Shown one piece after another: positions 37,060 through 47,226 of a DNA stretch of 64,000 nt; position 1 is the stretch's first letter, and the number at the start of each line of letters is the position of its first letter. The notes below the pieces were generated by a model, which did no database searches, was not told the origin of the DNA, and saw only the letters and a list, made by a program, of their open reading frames with translations. Made by a program: the position numbers and the translations under genes. Source of the DNA: Gleimia hominis (GTDB taxonomy: Bacteria > Actinomycetota > Actinomycetes > Actinomycetales > Actinomycetaceae); NCBI RefSeq assembly GCF_002871945.2, contig NZ_CP126963.1:496001-560000 (forward strand). Reading direction: 5' to 3'.

Positions 37060-39510
37060 GCACACGAACGCGCGAAAAAATCCGATCAGCCTACCGATGA
37101 ATCCAACCGCTCCCCCCTGCTGAGTCTGATTACCACAATCGGTTCCGCGTTCTTCAAAGGCTTGCGCAAGGGCGTTCGTTTTTTTGCCCGCGGGGTCGCG
37201 GCGGCGTATCGGCACGTCCACGCGTGGGATCCACAGCTAAAACGTGACATCGTCGCAGTAGTTCTAGTTCTCCTCGCAGTTTTATTTGCGTTAGGTACCT
37301 GGCTGCACACATTCGGTGGGGTGGGGCAGTGGTTCCAGAACCTGGGGCGAAACCTGGCTGGGGTTTTTGACGTCACGATCCCAATTGCGCTCGTTTACGT
37401 GGCGGTACAACTGTTCAATGCCCGGGTAGAAAACCGCTTGCCGGCGCAAATAACAGCACTGATTGGCACCGCTGCAGCCCTAACTGGGATGGTGCAGGCA
37501 ACGCGCGCTAACCCCCCGCTGTCAAACCTGCCGCGGGTCGCGAACGCCGGCGGTGTGATCGGCTGGTTCTTCGGATACCCCCTCACGGCGCTGCTGACCA
37601 GTGGTGGGGCAGTGATTGTGCTCCTACTGGTTTTGCTCGCATCCGCCGTCATCGCTATGCGCACGCCCCTTCGCGACCTGCCCCGCGTTCTCAAACAGGG
37701 AATCACACGCCAGTCAGACGCTGCGCAACAACCCCCGCACCTGGATGAATACGATGCAGACGAAGCGTTCCGCACCGCGCACGAAGTTGAAGACAACACC
37801 CAGGTTTTCCCCGCCGAGCACGAAGTCTACGAACCCTCCCAGGCACTACCAGGCGACGCCGAACCCGCAACCGAAGTGTTCACGCCCACCGGCTCTACGA
37901 AGCGTGACGCTCAGCCGAGTGCAACCTCGGCTGAGCCCTCCAGCGCGGACCTCCCGGTGGATGTAAATCCCGACGATCCGAATGCGCCGTACGAACTGCC
38001 CGGTGACAATGCACTGGTTAAGGGTGCCCCCCACAAGACCCGCTCTGCTGTGAACGACCAGGTAGTGCACGCCCTCCAACAGGTCTTGGATGAGTTCAAA
38101 GTCGATGCCACTGTGGATGGATTCTCGCGCGGGCCAACCGTTACCCGCTACGAAGTTTCCCTTGGTACCGGCGTTAAAGTCGAGCGGATTGAACAGCTTT
38201 CCAAGAACATTGCGTACGCGGTTGCGTCAGCGGACGTGCGGATCCTCTCGCCCATTCCCGGAAAGTCCGCAATCGGTGTGGAAATCCCCAACGCGGACCG
38301 CGAAACCGTTGCGCTCGGTGACGTGTTGCGTTCCGCCGCTGCACTGCGCAATCACCATCCCCTCGCCGTTGGGGTTGGGAAAGATGTTGAGGGCGGCTAC
38401 GTCGTTACAAACATTGCGAAAACCCCCCACCTGCTGGTGGCGGGCGCAACTGGTTCCGGTAAGTCGTCTTTCGTTAACTCGATGATCACGTCCATCATGA
38501 TGCGTGCCACACCCGCTCAGGTGCGTATGATTCTGGTGGATCCAAAACGCGTGGAACTCACCATTTACGAGGGTATCCCGCACCTGATCACCCCGATTAT
38601 TACCGACCCGAAAAAAGCAGCGGAAGCCCTGGAGTGGGTCGTTAAAGAAATGGATCACCGCTACGACGACCTCTCACAATTTGGGTTCAAACACATTGAC
38701 GACTTCAACAAGGCAGTGATCGCTGGGCAAGTGCAAACCCCACCCGGATCCGAACGCCAACTCAGCCCGTACCCGTACCTGCTGGTTGTTGTCGATGAGC
38801 TGGCGGACCTCATGATGGTTGCTCCACGCGACGTAGAAGCCTCGATTCAGCGCATCACCCAGTTGGCACGCGCGGCCGGTATCCACCTGGTCTTAGCGAC
38901 GCAGCGTCCCTCAGTGGACGTGGTGACCGGGCTAATCAAGTCCAACATCCCATCCCGGCTCGCGTTCGCAACCTCCTCGCTTGCGGACTCGCGAGTTATT
39001 CTGGACCAGTCGGGAGCGGAGAAACTCATCGGGCAAGGTGACGCCCTCTACCTACCCATGGGCGCGGGAAAACCAATGCGCGTGCAAGGCGCGTGGGTAA
39101 CCGAATCAGAGATCCACCGCGTAGTGGACCACGTGAAATCACAAATGACGCCCGTGTACCGCGAAGATGTGACGGAACCTGCGAAGAAAACGATGGTGGC
39201 CGAAGACATCGGTGACGACCTGGACGACCTCCTGCAAGCTGCGGAACTCGTGGTGTCAACGCAACTGGGTTCCACTTCCATGCTCCAGCGCAAACTGCGG
39301 ATTGGATTCGCGAGGGCAGGCCGCCTCATGGACCTATTGGAATCGCGTGAAATTGTGGGGCCTTCGCAAGGATCTAAAGCCCGCGAAGTGCTGGTGGAGC
39401 CAGAAGCGCTACCACAGGTTCTGGCAATGCTCAGGGGCGAGAATCCGGTAGGCTCAGAAGAGAGCAGTGAAGCAAGTGAAGAAGACGCGTGGCAACTCAC
39501 CGGACGATAG
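37057..39510 (+). CDS. ftsK: DNA translocase FtsK/SpoIIIE
   Basis: Septum-linked DNA pump that clears chromosomes from the division plane. About four membrane helices lie in residues 60-220, then an acidic linker, the motor with Walker [10 protein letters not shown] near residue 465 and Walker [13 protein letters not shown], and the DNA-orienting gamma domain near the end ([20 protein letters not shown]). At 817 residues it is slightly shorter than most, because of a short linker. Confidence 0.96.
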   Translation: MAHERAKKSDQPTDESNRSPLLSLITTIGSAFFKGLRKGVRFFARGVAAAYRHVHAWDPQLKRDIVAVVLVLLAVLFALGTWLHTFGGVGQWFQNLGRNLAGVFDVTIPIALVYVAVQLFNARVENRLPAQITALIGTAAALTGMVQATRANPPLSNLPRVANAGGVIGWFFGYPLTALLTSGGAVIVLLLVLLASAVIAMRTPLRDLPRVLKQGITRQSDAAQQPPHLDEYDADEAFRTAHEVEDNTQVFPAEHEVYEPSQALPGDAEPATEVFTPTGSTKRDAQPSATSAEPSSADLPVDVNPDDPNAPYELPGDNALVKGAPHKTRSAVNDQVVHALQQVLDEFKVDATVDGFSRGPTVTRYEVSLGTGVKVERIEQLSKNIAYAVASADVRILSPIPGKSAIGVEIPNADRETVALGDVLRSAAALRNHHPLAVGVGKDVEGGYVVTNIAKTPHLLVAGATGSGKSSFVNSMITSIMMRATPAQVRMILVDPKRVELTIYEGIPHLITPIITDPKKAAEALEWVVKEMDHRYDDLSQFGFKHIDDFNKAVIAGQVQTPPGSERQLSPYPYLLVVVDELADLMMVAPRDVEASIQRITQLARAAGIHLVLATQRPSVDVVTGLIKSNIPSRLAFATSSLADSRVILDQSGAEKLIGQGDALYLPMGAGKPMRVQGAWVTESEIHRVVDHVKSQMTPVYREDVTEPAKKTMVAEDIGDDLDDLLQAAELVVSTQLGSTSMLQRKLRIGFARAGRLMDLLESREIVGPSQGSKAREVLVEPEALPQVLAMLRGENPVGSEESSEASEEDAWQLTGR

Positions 39511-39545
39511 GTTAAATCCGGTGGGTACCGTGAGAGGCGGGGACT

Positions 39546-40163
39546 ATGAATAAAGCGCAAATGGACGACAACGTGTCGGACGCGCGGGGGAGTGAAGAAA
39601 TCTGGAACCTCCCGAACATTTTGACAATGCTGCGGCTGGCTCTAGTGCCGGTGTTCATAATCCTCATGTTCATCCCCTCAACGGCGTGCCGCTGGGGGGC
39701 CCTCGCGGTGTTCGTTGTCGCTGCCGCAACGGATCACTTCGACGGTGAGATTGCGCGCAAACGCGGGTTGATCACGGACTTCGGAAAGATTTGGGATCCG
39801 ATTGCTGACAAGGCGCTAACGCTGGGCGCGTTCATCGTGTTGTCCATAACGGGCCTGCTCGGATGGTGGTTTACGATAATCGTGGGCGTGCGGGAACTGG
39901 GGATCACGTGGATGCGTCGCCGACTTTTGCGCCGCGGCATAGTGGTCGCCGCGAACTCCGGTGGGAAAGCGAAAACCGTGTCGCAGATGTTCCTCATCTT
40001 CCTCCTGGTTGGCCCGTGGACCACGTGGATTACCGCTCCCGCGTTCGCTACCGCCTTGCACTGGGTGACCGTGGCATTTATCGCGATCGCATTCGTCCTC
40101 ACCGTCTGGTCCGGTGGTGTGTACGTGGTGGAAGCGGCGAAAATCGTCCGCAAACGAAGTTAG
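39546..40163 (+). CDS. pgsA: CDP-diacylglycerol-glycerol-3-phosphate 3-phosphatidyltransferase
   Basis: Membrane enzyme that makes phosphatidylglycerolphosphate. The CDP-alcohol phosphotransferase motif is complete: DHFDGEIARKRGLITDFG followed by KIWDPIAD. The 205 residues have four to six hydrophobic segments and the N-terminal NLPNILTMLRLALVPVF. It supplies the phosphatidylglycerol on which LysX acts. Its end is followed at 15 bases by a 16-base tandem repeat. Confidence 0.94.
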   Translation: MNKAQMDDNVSDARGSEEIWNLPNILTMLRLALVPVFIILMFIPSTACRWGALAVFVVAAATDHFDGEIARKRGLITDFGKIWDPIADKALTLGAFIVLSITGLLGWWFTIIVGVRELGITWMRRRLLRRGIVVAANSGGKAKTVSQMFLIFLLVGPWTTWITAPAFATALHWVTVAFIAIAFVLTVWSGGVYVVEAAKIVRKRS

Positions 40164-40177
40164 TAACGGACACTTTC

Positions 40178-40225
40178 CCACCTGTTCCTCTCACCACCTG
40201 TTCCTCTCACCACCCGGACCTCTAA
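40178..40225. repeat. 16-bp tandem repeat downstream of pgsA
   Basis: CCACCTGTTCCTCTCA occurs twice in perfect succession (40178-40193, 40194-40209), followed by a degenerate third unit CCACCCGGACCTCTAA. The rest of the 240-base gap to clgR holds no gene that could be recognised. Confidence 0.85.
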
Positions 40226-40391
40226 ACGTGTGATTCCCCACTTATCGGCTTGGAATATTGTTTGCTGAACCGGGGTTTACGTTCATATGAAGGAAAAAAG
40301 TCCAAGTCGTTATTACATTAAGGTGGCACCGTCAGATCAGACGGGACGCATAACACACCCACGAGCATTAAAGAATCAAGCATCTGTTCGA

Positions 40392-40406
40392 TACGGTAGG
40401 AATATG
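40392..40406 (+). promoter_or_regulatory. Leaderless promoter of clgR
   Basis: TACGGT (40392-40397), six bases, ATG 40404. The six bases AGGAAT look like a Shine-Dalgarno but lie too close to act as one. Confidence 0.5.
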
Positions 40407-40733
40407 CAGGTATCAAAGATTGAGACACTGTCATTGCGAGAGCACCTTGGGGAAGTGCTGCGAAACATTCGCCGTCACCAGGGGCGCACACTACGGGACG
40501 TGTCTTCCGATGCGCAGGTTTCCCTCGGGTATTTATCGGAAGTTGAACGCGGGCAGAAAGAAGCGTCGTCAGAACTGCTGCTAGCAATCTGCAACGCGTT
40601 GGATGTACCGCTGTCGTTCGTGTTGCGTGAGGTCTCCGACCGGATCGCCGCGCTAGAGAACGTGAAGGTACCCGACACGGTACCCGACTACCTGCAGTCT
40701 TCTTTAGCGGAGCGGATGACGCTTCTGAGCTAG
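40404..40733 (+). CDS. clgR: ClgR-type XRE family transcriptional regulator
   Basis: Helix-turn-helix activator that in corynebacteria and mycobacteria controls clp proteases and other stress genes. The 109 residues include [40 protein letters not shown] and [16 protein letters not shown], near identical to the ClgR family. ATG 40404 is chosen from the family length and the -10 box. It lies between pgsA and DUF3046; here cinA, usually next to it, has been moved behind recX. Confidence 0.93.
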   Translation: MQVSKIETLSLREHLGEVLRNIRRHQGRTLRDVSSDAQVSLGYLSEVERGQKEASSELLLAICNALDVPLSFVLREVSDRIAALENVKVPDTVPDYLQSSLAERMTLLS

Positions 40734-40755
40734 AAATTAGAACGGAGCTAGGCAA

Positions 40756-40977
40756 GTGACGATCTCAGAGTTCTGGAGGAATGTGGAGGCGGTCTACGGA
40801 TCCTGTTACGGCCGCTCACTGGTTGGGGATCTATTCTTGCCACACTTGGGGGGTACTGCCGAGCAGGCCCTCAAGGACGGGATGGAACCCGACACGGTCT
40901 GGAATGAACTCGTAGACGAAACGGATGTTGGCGACGAAGCTCGGTGGGTGCACCGTCAACCACAGCCCGCACGTTAA
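40756..40977 (+). CDS. DUF3046 protein
   Basis: A 73-residue protein with the DUF3046 pattern: FWRNVEAVYGSCYGRSLVGDLFLPHLGGTAEQAL, then DTVWNELVDETDVGDEARW. This family occurs only in actinobacteria, directly before recA. GTG start after GGAGC. Function unknown. In this genome a lipid-kinase gene stands between it and recA. Confidence 0.9.
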   Translation: MTISEFWRNVEAVYGSCYGRSLVGDLFLPHLGGTAEQALKDGMEPDTVWNELVDETDVGDEARWVHRQPQPAR

Positions 40978-40989
40978 CATCACACTGTG
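40975..40989 (+). promoter_or_regulatory. Leaderless promoter of the lipid kinase gene
   Basis: TAACAT (40975-40980), six bases, GTG 40987. Confidence 0.5.
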
Positions 40990-42171
40990 GCTAACTTGAA
41001 CGAGACTAATCGGACGAACAATTCCGAGGCTGGTTCGCGAGCTGATTGTATGAGCGGGGAGACGATCGGTTCGTCCGATGAATTGGTGGCAGGTCCGGCA
41101 GTTTATTCGCCCGACTGCGGAGCGTACCTGATTGTTAATCCGCGGGCGGGACGGCAAAAGCTGCACAGCCGGGTGGTGCAGCTTCAAAGTCACCTTGCGC
41201 GGGCGCTTAACGTCGACCACGTGCCCGTGTATTTCACCCACGGAGCGTGGGATGCTCCCAATATCGCGAGTGATCTAATTGCCCGCTCGCCGCGCGCGTT
41301 GATCGCCGTGGCAGCTGGTGATGGAACTATCAGCGAGGTGGCGCACGCGCTGGTTGGTTCGCGCGCCCGGTTGTTGGCGCTACCGTATGGGTCCGGAAAT
41401 GACCTAGCTCGATCCCTATACCGCGGGCATGCGCACCGTCCGCATCAAATTATTGACGCTATCGCCACCGGTGGCCTAGAGACCTACCGGGTGGATACCC
41501 TGCGGGTTCGTGCCCCTCGATACCGGCTAGGCCGAGCCCGGCAGTGGCGCACCAACTTGGACCGCTACGTTATTAACGCGGTTTCAATCGGCTTGGACTC
41601 GCGCGTAGCCGCGATCGCGAACAGCATTCAGCGGCGGTGGCCCGCGTTGTCGAATGTCAGCTATTTTCTTGGCGCAGCTGTAGCAATGGTGGGGCGCAAA
41701 CCGTCGGCCATGCAAATGGGCCACAGTGACCCCAAGGGTAAATGGCGCAACAAAGCGCGGTCCTACGACTTGTGCGCAGTGTGTAACGCTTCTTTCTACG
41801 GCGGCGGGTTCGAACCAAATCGCAGGGGCCGGTTGAATGACGGGATTATCGACGTGTATTGGAGTAAACCGCTCAAACTAGAGCAGATTATCCGACTCGT
41901 CGGGCGGTTTAAGACGGGTAAGCCGATCGATACGCGCGTGCTGGAGCGCTACCAGGGGGAACGGTTCGACTTTGAATCTCTCAGTAACGAACCTCTCGTT
42001 CTCACGTTGGATGGCGAAGTGGCTTACGTGCCGAAAGCGTACGTGCAGGTTGTGTCGCACGCCGTTAACGTGGCCTTACCACGTGTTTGGGGCACCCCAT
42101 TGGGACTGCGTCCCGGAGCGGATGATTCCATATCGAACGCGCGCATTCCGGGTGTTTCCAACGCTGATTAG
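40987..42171 (+). CDS. Diacylglycerol/lipid kinase family protein
   Basis: Soluble kinase of the DagK/YegS/LCB5 fold. The N-terminal ATP-binding domain has LIVNPRAGRQKLHSR, the diagnostic AAGDGTISEVAHALVG and LPYGSGNDLARSLY; the C-terminal beta-sandwich includes NAVSIGLDSRVAA and SNEPLVLTLDGEVA. In related bacteria the product phosphorylates diacylglycerol for phospholipid recycling; here the substrate is inferred. 394 residues, somewhat longer than average because of a 35-residue N-terminal extension. Confidence 0.92.
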   Translation: MANLNETNRTNNSEAGSRADCMSGETIGSSDELVAGPAVYSPDCGAYLIVNPRAGRQKLHSRVVQLQSHLARALNVDHVPVYFTHGAWDAPNIASDLIARSPRALIAVAAGDGTISEVAHALVGSRARLLALPYGSGNDLARSLYRGHAHRPHQIIDAIATGGLETYRVDTLRVRAPRYRLGRARQWRTNLDRYVINAVSIGLDSRVAAIANSIQRRWPALSNVSYFLGAAVAMVGRKPSAMQMGHSDPKGKWRNKARSYDLCAVCNASFYGGGFEPNRRGRLNDGIIDVYWSKPLKLEQIIRLVGRFKTGKPIDTRVLERYQGERFDFESLSNEPLVLTLDGEVAYVPKAYVQVVSHAVNVALPRVWGTPLGLRPGADDSISNARIPGVSNAD

Positions 42172-42223
42172 GGGCCGCGCGGATCTGATTGATTTTCAAC
42201 AGGCGCTGGATTCGATTTCTTAT

Positions 42224-42246
42224 TCGAACAGGTGTTCGGTTAGACT
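42224..42246 (+). promoter_or_regulatory. LexA (SOS) box and -10 of recA
   Basis: TCGAAC-AGGT-GTTCGG at 42224-42239 differs by one base from the perfect actinobacterial SOS palindrome TCGAAC-N4-GTTCGA. TAGACT follows at 42241-42246, so the box fills the promoter spacer and repression by LexA is expected. The remaining leader to 42407 shows no gene. Confidence 0.85.
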
Positions 42247-42407
42247 ATTTGTGTTCGTGCACTTCGAAAGTTATTCACAATTTTACTTTTGAGGGTTTAC
42301 AGCTCCTGGTCGGCTAGGCACGATAGGGGTATCCCGGAGAGGGAAGTATCCCTGTAAGACCAGCCCGGTAGTGCGCGGAGAGCGCGAGAGTTAAAGGAAG
42401 GGTTTCC

Positions 42408-43544
42408 ATGGCCGCAACAACAGATCGTAATAAAGCACTAGAACTGGCTCTGAGCCAGATCGATAAACAGTTCGGTAAGGGTTCAGTAATGCGCCTGGGG
42501 GAAGACACCCACCGGCGAGTAGAAGTTATTCCCACCGGATCCCTTGCTCTCGACATTGCGCTCGGGGTGGGTGGGCTCCCGCGCGGACGTGTTATCGAGG
42601 TGTACGGTCCGGAATCGTCTGGTAAAACCACGGTAGCCTTGCACGCGGTGGCGCAGGCACAAAAACAGGGTGGTAACGCCGCATTCATCGATGCGGAACA
42701 TGCATTAGACCCTGAATACGCGAAAAAACTTGGGGTTAACACCGATGACCTCCTCGTGTCCCAACCGGACACCGGTGAACAGGCACTTGAGATCGCGGAT
42801 ATGCTAATTCGCTCCGGCGGAATCGACATCATCGTCATTGACTCCGTTGCCGCACTGGTGCCGAAAGCAGAGATTGAAGGCGAAATGGGTGACTCCCACG
42901 TGGGTTTGCAAGCACGACTCATGTCGCAGGCGCTGCGGAAAATTACCGGCGCCCTTTCTGGAACCGGTACCACCGCGATTTTCATCAACCAGTTGCGTGA
43001 AAAGATCGGTGTTTTCTTCGGCAGCCCCGAAACCACGACGGGTGGTAAAGCCCTGAAGTTCTACGCTTCGGTCCGTATCGATGTGCGCCGGATCGAGACC
43101 CTCAAAGAGCAGGGGAACCCGGTGGGTAACCGCACGCGCGCGAAAATCGTTAAGAACAAAGTGGCTCCCCCGTTCAAACAAGCAGAGTTTGACATTCTCT
43201 ACGGTAAAGGCATTTCTCGCGAAGGGTCGATTATCGACATGGGGGTTGAATCGGGCATTGTGAAGAAATCAGGATCCTGGTTCACCTACGGTTCTGACCA
43301 GCTGGGGCAAGGCAAAGAGAATGTCCGTAACTTTCTGCGCGACAACCCGCAGCTAGCGGACGAAATTGAAAATAAGATCCTGATTGAACTAGGTATCCGG
43401 GAAGACCCAAACGCGGTTTCAGTCGACGCCGAATCCGATAATAAAGCGGAACCCGAAACTGCGGGCAAGAAGTCCGCGCGCGGAAAAGCGAAGAAGAATA
43501 ATGCTAAAGTCGCCTCCGATCCGGCGGCAGAGGCTGGTTTCTAG
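42408..43544 (+). CDS. recA: Recombinase RecA
   Basis: Strand-exchange ATPase and co-protease of the SOS response. Walker A is [12 protein letters not shown] (near residue 67), with [17 protein letters not shown], the L1 region [14 protein letters not shown] and L2 region [17 protein letters not shown] all typical. The 378 residues include a Lys-rich tail. No intein. SOS box upstream; GGAAGG ahead of the ATG. recX overlaps its stop by one base. Confidence 0.98.
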   Translation: MAATTDRNKALELALSQIDKQFGKGSVMRLGEDTHRRVEVIPTGSLALDIALGVGGLPRGRVIEVYGPESSGKTTVALHAVAQAQKQGGNAAFIDAEHALDPEYAKKLGVNTDDLLVSQPDTGEQALEIADMLIRSGGIDIIVIDSVAALVPKAEIEGEMGDSHVGLQARLMSQALRKITGALSGTGTTAIFINQLREKIGVFFGSPETTTGGKALKFYASVRIDVRRIETLKEQGNPVGNRTRAKIVKNKVAPPFKQAEFDILYGKGISREGSIIDMGVESGIVKKSGSWFTYGSDQLGQGKENVRNFLRDNPQLADEIENKILIELGIREDPNAVSVDAESDNKAEPETAGKKSARGKAKKNNAKVASDPAAEAGF

Positions 43545-44122
43545 TGAATCTTTCTTACGATCCAGACGAGCACGTAGTTAAGAAACGTCGGGATTGGAAA
43601 AAGCAGCAGCGCCGCCGGGAAGAACGCCGTGAGTGGGCCGCCTCGCTAGAAGGGGAGCAGGCAGTGGAGCAGGCAAAAGAGGTGGCGCTGCGGATGCTTG
43701 ATCGGCAAGACCGCTCAGTCGGGCAGTGCCGGGCCCGCCTAAGTGAACGCGGGTTCCAGCCCGAACCCATCGAGGAAGCACTGCAACGCCTAGTGGACGC
43801 GAACATCCTCGACGATGAGCGGTACGCCCGCATGCTCGTTAGAACCCGACACGCGGAACGTGGCCTCGTGGGGCGGGCTCTGGTGGAGCAACTGCGGCGC
43901 AAACTAATCCCACCGGACGTGATTGAACAAGCGTTAGACGAAGTGGATGAAGATAATACCGACCGTGTGGCGAGTGAACTCGTGCGGAAACGATTGCGTA
44001 CGATGGGGGGAGTGGATCGAAAGAGGCAACGACAGAGGCTGCTGTCAATGCTGGCGCGAAAAGGTTATCCACCTTCACAAAGCATTCGGGTAATATCCGA
44101 AGTGATGGAAGAAGACAACTAA
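43544..44122 (+). CDS. recX: Regulatory protein RecX
   Basis: Limits RecA filament growth. The 192 residues form three helix repeats, with AKEVALRMLDRQDRSVGQC, LVDANILDDERYARMLVRTR, HAERGLVGRALVEQLRRKL and a final YPPSQSIRVISEV. Begins with GTG that shares its G with the recA stop TAG, so translation is coupled. Confidence 0.94.
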   Translation: MNLSYDPDEHVVKKRRDWKKQQRRREERREWAASLEGEQAVEQAKEVALRMLDRQDRSVGQCRARLSERGFQPEPIEEALQRLVDANILDDERYARMLVRTRHAERGLVGRALVEQLRRKLIPPDVIEQALDEVDEDNTDRVASELVRKRLRTMGGVDRKRQRQRLLSMLARKGYPPSQSIRVISEVMEEDN

Positions 44123-44173
44123 TAAAAGGCGGGAGAACCCGTCAACGGGTCCCAACAGACGAGCGGAGCGCAA

Positions 44174-44665
44174 GTGGCAAGTACAGCACGGCTGATTATT
44201 CGTGAACTCATCGAGAAACATGAGACCGTGGCAGTTGCCGAGTCCCTCACCGGCGGTTTACTGTCCGCAGCGCTAGTGGATGTTCCCGGCGCGTCTGCGT
44301 GTTTACGTGGTGGGGCGTGTACGTATGCGGTAGACACTAAAGCACGCGTGCTGAACGTGAGCGGCGCCGCCTTGGAAGAAACCGGACCAGTGGATCCAAA
44401 AGTTGCGATGCAGATGGCACGCGGAGCAACGGAACTATTCGACGCGCGTTACGGCCTGTCCACCACCGGGGTGGCCGGCCCAGGGGCCGCCGATGGTCAT
44501 CCAGCTGGCACCGTGTACGTGGGTTTTCACGATCGCGAGGCAGGTACCTCAGCGGCAACCCTATTTTCACTCAGCGGAAACCGAATGGAAATCCGCCAAG
44601 CAGCCACCCAAGCGGCACTGGACTACTTCTACGACCAACTCAGCGGCGTCGAAGCCCTGTTCTAG
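44174..44665 (+). CDS. cinA: CinA C-terminal domain protein (nicotinamide-nucleotide amidohydrolase-like, PncC)
   Basis: Single-domain form, 163 residues, with AVAESLTGGLLSAALVDVPGAS, GGACTYAVDTKARVLNV, STTGVAGPGAADGHPAGTVYVG, all typical of the CinA/PncC domain that deamidates NMN. The N-terminal MoaB-like domain of full CinA is absent. GTG start with GGAG. In most actinobacteria this gene sits between pgsA and clgR; here it follows recX. The last codons begin a 21-base tandem repeat. Confidence 0.93.
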   Translation: MASTARLIIRELIEKHETVAVAESLTGGLLSAALVDVPGASACLRGGACTYAVDTKARVLNVSGAALEETGPVDPKVAMQMARGATELFDARYGLSTTGVAGPGAADGHPAGTVYVGFHDREAGTSAATLFSLSGNRMEIRQAATQAALDYFYDQLSGVEALF

Positions 44666-44733
44666 AAAGCAAAAGCCCGGTTCTAGAGAGCAAAAGCCAT
44701 GTTCTAGAAGATAGAAGCCCGGTTCTAGAAAAC
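44655..44733. repeat. 21-bp tandem repeat across the cinA stop codon
   Basis: Units start at 44655, 44676, 44697 and 44718 (last one partial). Each has the core GTTCTAGA and then (A/G)AGCAAAAG or a variant: CCCTGTTCTAGAAAGCAAAAG, CCCGGTTCTAGAGAGCAAAAG and so on. The cinA stop TAG is inside unit 1, and because 21 is divisible by three every unit carries an in-frame TAG. From 44734 to 44834 no further feature is seen. Confidence 0.85.
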
Positions 44734-44834
44734 GTGTCGCTCCCCACTGGTGCTGAACTACCAGCGCTAACGTGATTCCTGAGGGGCGCGCTGAGGCCAA
44801 TCCGTACGAAAGTGCTAACTAATACCCACTGGCG

Positions 44835-46352
44835 CTAGCTGCGCGGACGGATAGTGGGCATGCCTAAACCAACTTTACGTGCCTGCTCGGGCGTCGGATT
44901 AGCCTGCTGCCAAATGTCACCCGCCCGGGTGCGGCGAACCTCAAACAACCCGTTTTCAAGTGCGGAATCTGCGATCAAATGGTGCGGCGCCCCGTGGGTG
45001 ACGCGCGCACTCACCAAATCACCGGGCCGCACATCCACCCCGAACTCCACGCCTGCCGGCAAGCCGACGTGCACCAGCCGGTTATCGCGCGCCCGCCCAG
45101 ACAGACGGGCAGAAGCTGCATCCTTCTTCCCGTGATGCTCACTGACCAGAACCTCAACCGTTTGCCCCTCCAGTGCATGCGCATCCTCGGTGGAAATCCG
45201 GTCTTGTAACGCAACTAGACGCTCGTAACGTTCCTGCGCCACCTGCGGCGGTACCTGATCGGGCATGTCCGCCGCCGGCGTGCCGGGCCGCGGCGAGTAA
45301 ATGAACGTGAATGCAGAAGCGAACCGAGACCGCTCAACCACGTCCAGGGTCTGCTGAAAATCCTCCTCCGTCTCACCCGGGAAGCCAACGATAATGTCCG
45401 TGGTTATCGCTGCATTCGGAATCGAGGCCCGCACCTGCTCCAAGATTCGATCAAACCGGCGGGTGCGGTAAGACCGGCGCATTGCCCGCAAAACCCGGTC
45501 CGACCCAGATTGCAGCGGCATGTGCAGGCTCGGCATAACCGTGGGGGTTTGTGCCATAGCTTCGATCACGTCCTCACGGAACGCAGCCGGATGCGGACTG
45601 GTGAAACGCAACCTTTCCAACCCCGGAATCTGACCGGCTTGGCGCAGTAAATCCGCGAAAGCTCCGCGGTGGCCGAAACTGACGCCGTAAGAGTTCACGT
45701 TCTGCCCAAGTAACGTAACCTCGATTGCACCTTGCGCTACAACCGCTTCAATCTCCGCCAGAATCTCACCGGGCCGACGGTCCCGCTCCTTACCGCGCAG
45801 GTGCGGCACAATGCAGAACGTGCACGTATTATTACACCCCACTGAGATGGAAACCCACGCGGAATAACTGGATTCGCGCCGCGTGGGAAGCGTGGAGGGA
45901 AACACTTTGAGGGACTCTTCAATCTCCACCGAGGCCTCGCGGTTGTGTGCAGAACGTTTTAACAATACGGGCAGCACATCGATGTTGTGCGTGCCGAACA
46001 CCACATCTACCCAAGGAGCTTTTTGCACAATCTTTTCGCGCATCTGCTGCGCTAAACAGCCACCCACTGCGATCTGCATGTCGGGGCGTTCACGCTTCAC
46101 AGCAGCTAGCTGCCCGAGGTTACCGAACAGTTTATTCGCCGCATTTTCGCGCACCGAACACGTGTTAATTACGACCACGTCCGCACCTTCGTCACCAGCT
46201 TCCGTGGCGCGCGCAGCCGCTTGCGGTACTTCTTGAACCCGCACCAGGCCCTGTTCTTCGAGCAAACCGGCCATACGTTCGGAATCGTGTACGTTCATTT
46301 GGCATCCGAGCGTACGGACCGTGTAAGTTTTTGGGGAAATTGCAGTATTCAT
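44835..46352 (-). CDS. miaB: tRNA-2-methylthio-N6-dimethylallyladenosine synthase
   Basis: Radical-SAM methylthiotransferase acting at A37 of tRNAs that MiaA has prenylated. The 505 residues have the UPF0004 cluster domain ([34 protein letters not shown]), the radical SAM motif [15 protein letters not shown] and a C-terminal TRAM domain. ATG 46350-46352 is chosen because TACAAT at 46360-46365 (minus) lies seven bases before it; ATG 46361 would add three residues. miaA is 2 kb away on the opposite strand. Confidence 0.95.
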   Translation of the reverse strand: MNTAISPKTYTVRTLGCQMNVHDSERMAGLLEEQGLVRVQEVPQAAARATEAGDEGADVVVINTCSVRENAANKLFGNLGQLAAVKRERPDMQIAVGGCLAQQMREKIVQKAPWVDVVFGTHNIDVLPVLLKRSAHNREASVEIEESLKVFPSTLPTRRESSYSAWVSISVGCNNTCTFCIVPHLRGKERDRRPGEILAEIEAVVAQGAIEVTLLGQNVNSYGVSFGHRGAFADLLRQAGQIPGLERLRFTSPHPAAFREDVIEAMAQTPTVMPSLHMPLQSGSDRVLRAMRRSYRTRRFDRILEQVRASIPNAAITTDIIVGFPGETEEDFQQTLDVVERSRFASAFTFIYSPRPGTPAADMPDQVPPQVAQERYERLVALQDRISTEDAHALEGQTVEVLVSEHHGKKDAASARLSGRARDNRLVHVGLPAGVEFGVDVRPGDLVSARVTHGAPHHLIADSALENGLFEVRRTRAGDIWQQANPTPEQARKVGLGMPTIRPRS

Positions 46353-46478
46353 CGCCGCCATTGTAATAGACGGGTAAGCGAATGGGAATCTGAACTGGCG
46401 GCGCTGATGGGCGCGTCACAACGCATAAAGCGGTAGGCTCAAAGAGGTACGTAACTGAGTCATTTTGTCGGAGGTCTG

Positions 46479-47177
46479 GTGGATCCACGAATCTACGTGA
46501 TGCCCGCTTTGGGATCACTGCTGCTAGCGACCACGCTGTGTGGCCTAGTTGGGTTGGAACGGCAGATTCGACACAAGAACGCGGGGATTCGCACGATCGC
46601 GCTCGTCGGATTGGGAGCGTGCCTGTTCACGCTCACCGGCCGGTTTGGTTTCGTGGTGCACGAGGCGGTGGCGGGTGACATGACGCGTATCGCCGCGCAA
46701 GTGGTTTCCGGAGTTGGTTTTCTGGGTGCCGGGCTGATTTTCGTCCATCGAGATTCCGTGCGCGGCCTAACCACCGCGGCTTCCATCTGGATTTCCGCTG
46801 CCATCGGAGTTACCTGCGGGGCGGGCCTGACATATATTGCATTGGCAGGCACGCTCGTGTACTTCATTCTCACCTTTATTCTGCCGCCGCTGATTCGGCT
46901 GCTGCCCAAAGCGGATCCGCAGCGAGTGGTTGATATTGAGTATTTGGAGTACCCCGGCACGCTGCGGCGGTTACTGCTGATCGCATCCGACCTGGGATTT
47001 GATGCGCAAATAATTGCTTCGCGGCGGCTCAATAAAGAAAAACCACCGCTCGTGAACGTGTCGATTCGCTTCACGGGCAGACTTCATTTAACCGAGCTTG
47101 CCGCCGAACTGGGGGCCACCGAAGGGGTAGAGGCCATCCACATTGAAGACACCCCAGAGATCGCGGATGCAGATTAA
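46479..47177 (+). CDS. MgtC/SapB family membrane protein
   Basis: The 232 residues open with membrane helices carrying the MgtC pattern CGLVGLERQIRHKNAGIRTIAL and GVGFLGAGLIFVHRD, VRGLTTAASIWISAAIGVTCG, followed by a soluble ACT-like C-terminal domain. In pathogens MgtC aids growth at low Mg2+ and inside macrophages; the exact role here is unknown. GTG start after GGAGG. Alone between miaB and two convergent genes. Confidence 0.92.
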   Translation: MDPRIYVMPALGSLLLATTLCGLVGLERQIRHKNAGIRTIALVGLGACLFTLTGRFGFVVHEAVAGDMTRIAAQVVSGVGFLGAGLIFVHRDSVRGLTTAASIWISAAIGVTCGAGLTYIALAGTLVYFILTFILPPLIRLLPKADPQRVVDIEYLEYPGTLRRLLLIASDLGFDAQIIASRRLNKEKPPLVNVSIRFTGRLHLTELAAELGATEGVEAIHIEDTPEIADAD

Positions 47178-47195
47178 CACCAGGGGATAGTCCCA

Positions 47196-47216
47196 GCCCT
47201 CAGCGTGAGGGGGCGC
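47196..47216. terminator. Small hairpin between the MgtC-like and YbjN-like genes
   Basis: CCCTCA-GCG-TGAGGG in the 49-base convergent gap. It is short and without a clear T-run. Confidence 0.35.
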
Positions 47217-47226
47217 TGGCGAGTAG

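Noticed and set aside
42408..43544. Intein in RecA
   Set aside because: The protein is 378 residues and continuous through all RecA motifs.
44655..44733. Regular repeats that might be a small CRISPR array
   Set aside because: The units are contiguous 21-mers without spacers, begin inside a coding region, and no cas genes are near.
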